Below are positions 55,540-64,000 of a stretch of DNA of 64,000 nucleotides, one piece after another. The notes under the pieces are model-generated. The model did not search any database and had not been told where the DNA came from. It worked only from the letters and a program-made list of their open reading frames with translations. The stretch's first letter is position 1; every line of letters starts with the position of its first letter. Both the position numbers and the translations under genes were made by a program. This DNA comes from Purpureocillium takamizusanense (taxonomy: Eukaryota > Ascomycota > Sordariomycetes > Hypocreales > Ophiocordycipitaceae): assembly GCF_022605165.1 (NCBI RefSeq), contig NC_063069.1, forward strand, positions 1,054,001-1,118,000, read 5' to 3'.

Positions 55540-56183
55540 CCCAGACCTGAATCGCCTATCTGCCGGGTATCAGCATCGGCATTTTGGAAGCAGTGCCTCA
55601 GCCACGGAAGGCTTTCTGTTTCTGCGCTTTACGTTTAATGTTTATGCGCAGCTCTCTCTCTCTTCAGTCTCCTTGTACAACACAGAGCACATTAGACAGC
55701 TGCTAGAATGCTTCAACCCCATCCTAGTTTCTTCTCAAAGGCTCCTCAAATCGCGGCTGTCGACGGCCCGTGTCCAAGCGCCCCCCCCCCCCCCCCCGGC
55801 TTGTGCCCAAAGCTTCAGCTACCCCGCGAGGGCGTTCACAATTTCTGGTGTTGGCCATGCAAGCCACCTCAATGTGCTCGTCGTTGGAGCTCATCGTCAC
55901 GGGCTCCGGCGACGACGAGCTGAGCCTGTGGCGGCAGCCATCCTCATGCAGGCAGGGCGCCCCAGACGGGGGTTGAAACGGCGATGTTGGGGCCACGACA
56001 AGATATTATTCGCGATGGACGGCTCGCCACAATGCGCCTCGAAGAGGTATAAAATGGGCACGGGCTCTCGACCTGTGAATCAGGGTCCCTTCCCAGTTTC
56101 ATGCATTCGAAAGAACGAAAACAAAAGGCAGTTGGACACCTTCAGATACACAACGCAGACATCAAACTCCGCCGCGCAACACA
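55540..56183. other. Intergenic spacer
   Basis: About 640 bases with a run of 17 C at 55781-55797. No gene is supported. Confidence 0.45.
55781..55797. repeat. (C)17 homopolymer
   Basis: Seventeen consecutive C in non-coding DNA. Its length is prone to sequencing error. Confidence 0.8.
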
Positions 56184-56863
56184 ATGGCAGACAACAGCAG
56201 CAGCGACAACGAGGTAGGTATTGATCTGACTGACTTGACCGCCGCCACGCTTCACTTGTCAAACCAAAATGACATGACATGCCCAACGCTGACGTCCACA
56301 GTTCCCCAGCGCGATCGGCGAGTTCTGCTGGTTCGAGATCCCGGTGCACGACGTCGCGCGCGCGCAGAAGCTCTACGGCGACGTCTTCGGCTGGGAGTTT
56401 GAGTCGGAGCCCTGGCCGTGCGGCAAGGACGGCGTCGTGTCGTACCACCTGTTCCACAGCCGGGGCAAGGCCCTGCACGGCGCCTTCAACCTCCTGGAGG
56501 AGGGCCACGAGGCGACCAAGCACGCCGGCGGCGGCAAGCAGGAGGCGACGCCGCCGCTGCCGTCGTTTGTCGTCGAGGAGTGCGACGCGGCGCTGGAAAA
56601 GGTCAAGAGCCACGGCGGCGCGATGCAGTGGTGAGTGGTTTCCTCATCCCTTCCCCCTGTTGTTGGACTGTGCTCGTTCTGGCTGGCGCGTCGATGGACG
56701 CTTCTTCTCGTTGTTGAGAGGAAGAAGGTTACATGTGATAATGGATGGCGTGGCTGACGGACGAGGGTGCAGCCCCAAGACGGAGATTCCGCGCGATAGG
56801 GGCTTCTATGCGCGCTTCACGGACACCGAGGGCAATGTGATTGGCATCTGGTCCCGAAAGTAA
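56184..56863 (+). CDS. VOC-fold (glyoxalase/bleomycin-resistance-like) protein
   Basis: Exons 56184-56213, 56302-56630 and 56773-56863 join to 149 residues. The intron ends are GT-AG, and the joins restore the fold blocks: IGEFCWFEIPVHDVARAQKLYGDVFGWEF, then a middle insert, then PSFVVEECDAALEKVKSHGGAMQ, and last CPKTEIPRDRGFYARFTDTEGNVIGIW. This is the two-module beta-alpha-beta-beta-beta pattern of the vicinal oxygen chelate superfamily. The last Glu (TEGN) is a metal-ligand position in many members, but the substrate cannot be inferred. Small stand-alone VOC proteins in fungi act in detoxification or are uncharacterised. A FAD monooxygenase lies 640 bp downstream on the same strand. Confidence 0.85.
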
Positions 56864-57502
56864 ACTAGATTGACTTTGTTTGGATGGCCCAGCCGCATGA
56901 GGATATTCGAATGAGCAGGCAGTGTCTGTTGTCCGTGGCTTGTTGATGGACCAGACAGTTGCGGGCCGAGACCCTGACAAGCCATCGTTGCTACACGTTG
57001 GTGCCTTTATTATCTACATGAGATTGAATCACTCTATCGTTTCAATGGGAAATGAGCGGTCCCGAATCCCGTGCTCGGTTGCACAGTTCCCCGTTCCGCT
57101 GGCCGAGTTATCCGTGCCGGCGTGGTCCATGACGTATTGCCGCCCCCTGTGCATGTTGAAGGATGGCCTACTAGTTCCGGCAGCACAGCGCGTAAGCTGC
57201 ATGCCAGGCACCCGAGCTGAGCCAAATGCAGCCGGATCTGTGGTTTTGTAGTTGTCAACGTAGTGACTAGTGACTCACATTGTACGAAGTATATATCGTA
57301 TCACCGAGGCCAGCCGATACTACTAGATGTCTCTCATCGCCTGCATCGCAACTCTCATTCAACGTGCATAATATATGTATATATATATATATATATATAA
57401 GACAACACAGGGCATGTGCTCTTAGCCTACCGCAGCACCGGCAAGGCCAAAGCCATCACTCTTCGCACGTCGCTTTCGAAGAACAACAAAACTCCATCGA
57501 AC
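56864..57502. other. Intergenic spacer with an (AT)n tract
   Basis: About 640 bases hold an (AT)n repeat at 57378-57399, about 100 bp upstream of the next start codon. No gene is seen. Confidence 0.5.
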
Positions 57503-58993
57503 ATGTCAGCATATCCACCCCCTCTCAACATCCTCATCGTCGGGTGCAGCATCGCCGGCCCCACGCTCGCCACCTTCCTCCTCCTGTCCCCCCTCCCCGC
57601 GTCCCAAAAGCCACACATCACCATCCTCGAGCGCGCGCCCGCCCTCCGCCCGCACGGCCAAAACATCGACGTCCGCGGCGCCGGCGTCACCATCCTGCGT
57701 AAGCTCGGGCTTCTGGACGCCGTCCGCGCCGCCACCACCGGCGAGGCGGGCGTGCAGTTTGTCGACGCCGCGGACCGCGTGTGGGCGGCGTTTCCCGCGG
57801 GTCGCAGCAGTGGAGAAGAAGAAGAAACGGCGGCGGCCTCGGCGGCGGCGTCGCCTACGAGTGAATTTGAGATCCTCCGCGGGCGGTTCGCGCAGCTGTG
57901 CTGGCGGCGCAGCGAGCAGGCGAGCGAGCGCGTGCGGCGGGAAGGCGGCCGGGGCATCGAGTTTGTGTTTGGCGACCGGCTAGATGAGCTGGAGCAGCGG
58001 GGGGATAACAAGGTGCACGTTCGCTTTGCCCAAAGCGGCGTCCGGCGCGCCTTTGACGTGGTCGTCGGCGCGGATGGGCTGCAGTCGCTCACGCGGCAGA
58101 TGGCCTGGGGGTGCGAGGGCGAGGGCGAGCGCGTGAAGCGGCTGGGCATGTACGGCGGCTTCTTCAGCATGCCGCGCGTGGGGGCCACCGACACGGCGTG
58201 GCGGAGATGGTATCACGCGCCGGGCCGCCGGGGCATCATGCTGCGGCCGGACGGCACGGGCGAGCGGACGACCGTCTTCATGGCGGTAGTGAAAGACGAC
58301 GACGACGGAGACGCGAGGTTGGATGCCGCGGCGACGAGCGGACGAGGAGGCGTGCAGGTGCAAAAGGAGCTCCTGCGGGAGTACTTTGCGGACGCGGGCT
58401 GGGAGAGCGAGAGGGTGGTGAGGGAGATGCTGGCCACCGATGACTTTTACTACGACGCGATTGCGCAGGTCAAGATGGAGAGCTGGAGCAAGGGTCGAGT
58501 CGTTCTCGTGGGGGACGCCGGGTGAGTCCTACCCCCTTCTCTCCCCCCTTCTTGATATAGATAGAGACATCTCCCGCTTCTCCGCTGCGAAGCTTGTGGC
58601 GATACTCTCTGCACAGAGGAGCTAACACTCGCCCTCAAACGTCAAAGGTACTGCGCATCGCCCATCTCCGGCATGGGCACGACCCTCGCCCTCAGCGGCG
58701 CGTACAACCTCGCAGGCGCCCTGCTGCGTCACCCAAGCGACCCGGGGGCCGCCTTCGCCGTCTACGAAGACGCCATGCGCCCGACGGTGGACCGCGCGCA
58801 GAAGCTCGCTCCGGGGATGCCGCACTTGCTGCACCCGCAGACGGCATGGGGTGTCTGGATGCTCAACGCAATCATGTTCGTCCTCTATCGGTCCGGACTG
58901 CTCCCGCTGCTCGCGCGATTCGCGGGACCGCCGGCTCACTCCGTGCCGGTGCCGGACTATGGCTTTGAAGAGTTTAGTGAGGAAGCATTGTGA
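57503..58993 (+). CDS. FAD-dependent monooxygenase (aromatic hydroxylase / TetX-like class)
   Basis: Exons 57503-58521 and 58648-58993 join to 454 residues over a 126-bp intron. The dinucleotide-binding loop reads ILIVGCSIAGPTLA (10-23) and is followed by ILERAPALRPHGQNIDVRGAG, a FAD/Arg-contact block typical of the class. The DG motif is FDVVVGADGLQSLTR, and the GD motif, split by the intron, is VLVGDAG joined to YCASPISGMGTTLAL. This is a complete group A flavin monooxygenase. A poly-Ala/Glu loop near residue 112 interrupts the substrate domain. A hydrophobic stretch near residues 410-440 (MLNAIMFVLYRSGLLPLLARF) may anchor it to a membrane, as in fungal secondary-metabolism oxygenases. The start at 57503 is the first ATG in frame; upstream bases encode nothing similar. 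Its substrate is unknown. Confidence 0.86.
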
Positions 58994-60530
58994 CATGACC
59001 AAAATATAAGCATCAGGGACAGCGGCGGCGGAGGTTGATGTGGCAGAGTAGGGCTGGACATCTCGACTCGCTCGTGTATAAACTAATAAGACGCCATTTG
59101 AACCCCCTAGGACGCTTTCTATTAAATTCAATAGACACAAGTATGTGGCTTGCACCATGGCCAAGGTACTAGTAACGGCACACTATAACCCCCTCGCGCA
59201 GGGTCCTCAGGTGCGGGCCGTCTTGCCGCTGTCCACGAACTTGGACGGGCCGGGCCGTCCAGCTTCAGCTCGTTTCCGGTGCCTAGAGGATGGCTCCACG
59301 TGGATCACCTTGCTGCCCGTACGCCACATGCAATTTGTCTGTCGCCAGAATCCTACTTCGGCACATTCGTCTCACTATTGCAAAAATGTTTCCACCCCTA
59401 CACTACAGTCAAAGCTCTTTCCACAAAAGCTGATGGCTCGCCCGGATTAGAATACTGACCTAGCCTTCCCTGCTACGATAGGTGTGTGTGAATTGCTTCG
59501 AGCAGGCCACCCTGCTTCCGGTGCCGCGATGGTCCGCTCGGACCGTCGCTGGAGGTCGCCGAAACCCTTCGGCGAGTACGCGGTTGGAATGGCGTGTCCT
59601 CGACTCCATGGCGGCCTGATCGGCTCTTGACTAACGACCACGGAGCGGTCTCGCGGCGTATTTTCTCGTACGAATCACGATGGGGTGACGTGTGGCATCG
59701 CTCTGGTCGTCGAGCTCTTCTGGATAATGCGCTCAAGCAGCCCGGCCCTGCTGCCCGTGGTTGCGTTGCGTCGAATGGCCCGGGGTTGGAGCCTGCATGC
59801 CGAGATCGTGCCCGCTCGTTGCCGCGGGCTGTGAGACATCGGGACGCCCTTGTCGTGATTCGGGAGAAAGCGACCGCGCAACCTACCGGGCAAAAGGAGG
59901 TGTAACGTGGCGCCTGATGAGTGATTGTTCTCTTGTTCTTCCTGCCGGTGCGACGCCATCCGAGCCGGTCAGCGGTAATGTCTTGCCGTCCCGTTCTTGT
60001 GGCGTGGGTCATGTCGGTCTTGTCTTGGCGTTTGCTGATTCGATACTGAGAGCCCGCGTCTTCTCGACATCGTGACGGGGTGCCCGAAGACTCTCCGCCG
60101 ACTCGGTTGCGTCCGCGTTTCCCGTCCGAGGTCCCGTGCCGACGCGGTTTTTTTTCGCGCTTTGCTAATGCGTGTGGACGAAGACTGTTTGCTGCGTCTT
60201 TCGCCTTGGCCGGCTCGAGGCGAACAACGTCTGGGCGGGCAATGTCATGTTTAAACTGCGCCCTTTGGAATGCGTCGATTCTGTGAAATGTTGTGGGACT
60301 GGTGTCAAACACGCGGATGGTAGTCGCGCGTCTTTGGGACCCCTGGATATCGTTGTGGCTTTACTGTTTTCTCGGCGTCGACTGGCGACGTTTTTTGGGC
60401 GGGCGACGCGACTGTGGGACGCGAGTGGCGGTTTGTGTCGTGGCGACACGTGTTTCAGGATGAGTGGCACTATTTACAGTCACGCGTTTCTCTATATTCG
60501 TGGATGCGTCCGAGACCTGCCGAGCCGGGC
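58994..60530. other. Repeat-rich spacer, no gene supported
   Basis: About 1.5 kb with unusual base composition (CGT/CGC-rich with T-runs) starting near 59450. Long ORFs on both strands have no family resemblance and are Arg/Ser-rich, as expected from GC-rich non-coding DNA. It may be an old mobile element. Confidence 0.4.
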
Positions 60531-60741
60531 CTATAGTGCCGCGCTATCCTATGCCGGGCTGCCGTGCCGCGGCGGGTTGGCGGGCTCCGGCGGGCCAGCG
60601 CAATTAAAGCCGTCACGGGCTGCGGCGGGCCGGCGGGCTGCGCGTGATTGGAGCTATAGCGGGCTGCGCGTGTAATTGAAGCTATCGCGGCTGCAGCGGG
60701 CCACCGGGTTACGTACGGCCGGACATAGAATGGCACTATAG
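60531..60741. mobile_element. Short element with 10-bp inverted ends, MITE-like
   Basis: CTATAGTGCC at 60531-60540 is the exact reverse complement of GGCACTATAG at 60732-60741, and GGG lies just outside on both sides in matching orientation. Inside are three degenerate copies of a unit resembling ATTGAAGCTAT followed by CGGGCTGC (starting near 60600, 60645 and 60674). Terminal inverts plus subterminal repeats suggest a miniature DNA-transposon relic. I saw no clear target-site duplication. Confidence 0.4.
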
Positions 60742-61212
60742 CCCACTATATAGCAGGGGCTGCCATTGGCTATAGCGGGCTTAGCAGGCCTCGAGGTATG
60801 TGAATAGAGAAACGCACAACTATAAATAGTGCTACTCTTTAGGTTGCCACGTCATGAGACAAGCACACGTCACCATTTTCCATGTTTCAACTTGCGTACT
60901 GAGCTCGCTAATCGAGATGCCAGTCTCATAAATGACACGGCGGGTAGGGCCAACTGGAGTGTTTCCAATATCATCTGCTCATTCTCACTGCGAGCAGAAA
61001 CTGGTTCGCAAGGGTAACTAGGCACATGCTGAGTTTTCATCAGCCCGTTTCGTCATCGGTTCTTCGACAAAATTCAGACCTCAGGCGAGCCTGTTCCCAC
61101 ATATCTGAGGAGTTGGAGAGCGAGTCCAGGTAAGTTTCATTTGTCACGAGATGACGGCCAGACCTCTGATCTGAAATTGATAGTGATACAATATTCTGAA
61201 GAGATCGCAAAG
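60742..61212. other. Promoter side of the NRPS gene
   Basis: The composition returns to average here. AGCTATAGCGGGCT-like wording occurs again at 60770-60783, outside the inverted-repeat element, so related repeats extend past it. No gene is seen. Confidence 0.4.
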
Positions 61213-64000
61213 ATGCACATTGACAATACGGACACGGCCTATCATGAGATTCAAGCCGCCACAAAGCCTCTATCGGCCCAACTCCTACCGAACTCAGCCG
61301 ATTTCAATGGCGCCAAGGAAGGTTTCAGCTTAAGCCCCAAGCTCAAGCAGGCACACCCTGATGACCTCCTGACTGCATCGCTGGCCGATTTGGCAACGAT
61401 ATGGCAATGGAACAGCATAGTTCCACCAGCATTCGAGCGATGCGTCCACCATATTATTCAGGAACATATACAATCCCAGCCCAACGCACCTGCCATCTGT
61501 GCCTGGGACGGCCGGCTTTCATACAAGCAGCTGGACCACTTATCTGGGCAGCTAGTTGGCCGGTTGATTAACCTCGGCGTCAAACCGGACACACTAGTAC
61601 CACTCTGCTTCGAAAAGTCTATGTGGACGCCAGTTGCAATGCTGGGTGTGCTCAAGGCTGGCGGTGGCTTCGTCTTGCTCGATCCCGCACTTCCTGAGAA
61701 GCGCCTCCAATCAATCATTCAACAGCTCGGATCGAGCCTCATCTTATCATCTTCCTCCCAGCATAACCTAAGCTCGCGGCTAGCGAAGACGGTCGTTCAA
61801 GTCGGGGCAGAGACGATTGGCTTACCTGAATGTACCATCAACTATACCGAGCAAGTTCAACACCCTTCCTCGGCAATGTTCGCAGTATTCACATCGGGAA
61901 GCACCGGCGTTCCCAAAGGAGTTATATCAAGCCATAGCAATTTTTGTTCTGGCCTGAAACATCAACGCCACCTTTTCGGTTTCACCAAATGCTCTCGGGT
62001 GCTGGACTTCGCACCATACGCCTTTGATGTTTCGATCCACAACGCTTTTGCCACACTTGCCTCAGGAGGATGTTTATGTATTGCATCGGAAGAAGATCTA
62101 CGAAACGACATCAGCAAAACCATATCGGAGCTTAGAGTTACTCTTACCGAGCTCACGCCCTCGGTAGCGCGTCTCATTGATCCAGACACAGTACCTCACC
62201 TTGAGACATTGATGTTAGGTGGAGAATCGGTCTCTATTGGCGACGTGACACGATGGTGGGGCAAAGTTCGTATCATCAACGTTTATGGACCAGCTGAGTG
62301 CCTCGCCAGTACGATTAACTCGAAGCCGTCCAGCCCTGAGGAAGCCCTTCGTATAGGGAAAGGGGCGGGGTTGGTGACATGGGTTGTTGATGCAGAGGAC
62401 CATAACAACCTCTTACCCCTTGGTTCCATCGGCGAGCTCCTCCTCGAAGGGCCCCTTGTTGGCCGAGGTTACCTTAATGACCCAGAAAGAACTGCCGCAT
62501 CATTCATCACCGACCCTACATGGCTCCTTCAAGGCGCTCCAGACCGACCAGGACGCCACGGCCGGCTCTATAAGACGGGTGATTTAGTCCGGTACAACGA
62601 AGATGGAAGCCTCTCATTAGTTGGTCGAAAAGACACTCAAGCCAAGATCCGCGGCCAAAGGGTCGAGCTAGGAGAAGTCGAATACTGGGTCAAACATTTC
62701 ATGCCAGCAGCAATCCAGGTTGTGGCGGAGATTCTGGCGCCACAAGGGCATGGTACCCCGCTGCTGGCGGCATATCTCCAACTCGATGGTCTGACAAACT
62801 CCGCCGAGCCGGAGAGTACTGCATGGGAGATACTCGCCATTCCTCCGAATGTGGAGAACAACCTGGCTAAGCATCTGCCAAGCTACATGGTGCCCACATT
62901 GCTCATTTCCATGCGCAATCTGCCGATGACTGCCACAGGAAAGATGGACCGGAGACGGTTGCGAGAGATAGGGCAGTCATTGTCTGTCGGACAACTAGCG
63001 CACATGCGGACGAAGGTGCGAAGTGTGAAGCGACAGCCAACGTCAGATACTGAGCGGGAGTTGCAGAGAATTTGGGGCCAAGTTCTAAATCTTGATCCAT
63101 GCACAATTGGGATGGATGACAGCTTTGTGCAGCTTGGAGGCGACTCGATCACGGCCATCCAGCTTTCGTCGCTTGCTCGTTACTCATCAATCAACGTCCG
63201 CGTTAGCGATATTCTTCAACACAAGACGATATCCAGCCTCTCAAGAGAGGTCGCTGTACCAACACACTTGCAAAAAACCACTTCCACACATGTCGATGAA
63301 AGTATTGGCTCACTACAGCTAAGCCCAATCCAAAGGCTATATTGCCACGTGCAATCCGACCCAACTATTTGCTTTGACCAATACTTTTTGCTCAAGATGC
63401 GCAGGAGCGTCGACCGTCAATCATTGTGTTCGGCACTCCAGACCATTGTTTCAAAACATAGGATCCTGTGTGCTCGTTTCAGCAAAGGTCACAACGGAAT
63501 TTGGGAGCAGCGGATGACAAGGGATGTCACGTCGTCTTTTCGTCTACACTTTCACGAGGAAAACGGCCCTAATGTCGCCCAGGCCATTGCGCAGTGTCGT
63601 GCGGGGCTGGATATCAAGAACGGACCGCTTCTATGTGGCGTCCTTTTCGATGAATTTGGGTCACAAAGTCTATTTCTCACCATACATCATCTTGTGGTAG
63701 ACCTTGTATCCTGGCGGGTGTTGCTTCGAGAGCTAGAGGAACTTCTTACCCTCGGACGCATAAAATTGCCACCATCGATGAGTTTCCCATCCTGGATTTC
63801 ACTACAGGCTCAGTACACCACCGAGCACCTGGAAACTCTTACCCCGATTCCTCTTGACGTTATACCGCCTCTTCTTGCCTATTGGGGCATGGAAAGCAGG
63901 AAAAATCTTCAAGATGGCGTTATTGTTGAGCGCCATGTCATAGATAAGACTACAAGCTCGGCAATTCTCGGTGGCTGCAACGATGTATTTGCAACCCGCC
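61213..64000 (+). CDS. Non-ribosomal peptide synthetase, 5' part (A-T-E initiating module), runs off the window
   Basis: One open frame of 929 codons runs from ATG 61213 to the window edge with no stop. Residues 1-90 are an N-terminal extension. The adenylation domain follows: LSYKQLD (A1), MLGVLKAGGGFVLLDP (A2), FTSGSTGVPKG with TSGSTG at 227 (A3), FAPYAFDVSIH (A4), NVYGPAE at 356 (A5), YKTGDLVRY at 453 (A7), RGQRVELGEVE (A8) and ATGKMDRR (A10). The carrier domain has LGGDS with the phosphopantetheine Ser645. The next domain starts LQLSPIQRLY and carries HHLVVDLVSW with HH825-826, the epimerisation form of the condensation signature. A-T-E at the protein start means a D-amino acid opens the peptide, as in HC-toxin-type cyclic peptide synthetases. 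The product is unknown, because later modules lie outside. The enzyme is cytosolic. The repeat-rich DNA upstream fits an accessory locus. Confidence 0.93.
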   Translation, partial: MHIDNTDTAYHEIQAATKPLSAQLLPNSADFNGAKEGFSLSPKLKQAHPDDLLTASLADLATIWQWNSIVPPAFERCVHHIIQEHIQSQPNAPAICAWDGRLSYKQLDHLSGQLVGRLINLGVKPDTLVPLCFEKSMWTPVAMLGVLKAGGGFVLLDPALPEKRLQSIIQQLGSSLILSSSSQHNLSSRLAKTVVQVGAETIGLPECTINYTEQVQHPSSAMFAVFTSGSTGVPKGVISSHSNFCSGLKHQRHLFGFTKCSRVLDFAPYAFDVSIHNAFATLASGGCLCIASEEDLRNDISKTISELRVTLTELTPSVARLIDPDTVPHLETLMLGGESVSIGDVTRWWGKVRIINVYGPAECLASTINSKPSSPEEALRIGKGAGLVTWVVDAEDHNNLLPLGSIGELLLEGPLVGRGYLNDPERTAASFITDPTWLLQGAPDRPGRHGRLYKTGDLVRYNEDGSLSLVGRKDTQAKIRGQRVELGEVEYWVKHFMPAAIQVVAEILAPQGHGTPLLAAYLQLDGLTNSAEPESTAWEILAIPPNVENNLAKHLPSYMVPTLLISMRNLPMTATGKMDRRRLREIGQSLSVGQLAHMRTKVRSVKRQPTSDTERELQRIWGQVLNLDPCTIGMDDSFVQLGGDSITAIQLSSLARYSSINVRVSDILQHKTISSLSREVAVPTHLQKTTSTHVDESIGSLQLSPIQRLYCHVQSDPTICFDQYFLLKMRRSVDRQSLCSALQTIVSKHRILCARFSKGHNGIWEQRMTRDVTSSFRLHFHEENGPNVAQAIAQCRAGLDIKNGPLLCGVLFDEFGSQSLFLTIHHLVVDLVSWRVLLRELEELLTLGRIKLPPSMSFPSWISLQAQYTTEHLETLTPIPLDVIPPLLAYWGMESRKNLQDGVIVERHVIDKTTSSAILGGCNDVFATR

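Noticed and set aside
55781..55797. CRISPR-like or regularly spaced repeats in the window
   Set aside because: Only simple homopolymers and microsatellites are present; there are no spaced repeat arrays, and none is expected in a fungus.
59473..60312. 279-codon minus-strand ORF in the repeat-rich spacer
   Set aside because: Arg/Ser/Thr-rich with no transposase or other motif; treated as chance.

Overview
This window is nuclear DNA of a filamentous ascomycete, most likely a Sordariomycete of the order Hypocreales. The evidence is short introns (mostly 55-170 bp, GT...CTAAC/CTGAC...AG), GC-rich single-exon housekeeping genes, long gene-poor spacers, and fungal families such as Zn2Cys6 regulators, fungal L-rhamnose catabolic enzymes and a modular NRPS. 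The genus is not determined. All exon models come from reading splice signals and protein family alignment by eye.

Left part (1-8 kb). After the 3' end of an XRCC2/Rad51-like gene comes a divergent gene pair sharing an 850-bp promoter region. Leftward (4552-2015) is a nucleotide-sugar-transporter-like membrane protein fused to a membrane-anchored, probably Golgi-luminal C-terminal domain. Rightward (5403-7888) is a three-domain protein: nucleotidyltransferase, HAD phosphatase of the bacterial capsule type, and an aminoglycoside/choline-kinase-like domain. Together they could activate a small metabolite as an NDP derivative, carry it into the Golgi and transfer it to a glycan. This is the best candidate for an undescribed system.

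Middle left (8.7-32 kb). A secreted GH43 enzyme is followed by a CECR5-type HAD hydrolase, a very gene-poor stretch, then L-rhamnose 1-dehydrogenase and L-rhamnonate dehydratase (two steps of the non-phosphorylated L-rhamnose pathway). A divergent Zn2Cys6 regulator may control them. A membrane-anchored GH114 alpha-1,4-galactosaminidase follows.

Housekeeping core (34-48 kb). This holds a CBM48 protein of the Crp1/Mdg1 type with an unusually long intron, an RNF10/Mag2-type RING protein, Mpp10, a NASP/Sim3-type histone chaperone and two hypothetical genes.

Right accessory part (48-64 kb). It starts with an RRM-like hypothetical gene and two genes whose reading frames are interrupted (a fungal repeat-free hypothetical and a CorA-like membrane protein). 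A VOC-fold protein and a FAD monooxygenase follow, then a repeat-rich spacer with a short inverted-repeat element. Last is the 5' end of an NRPS with an A-T-E initiating module that runs off the window.
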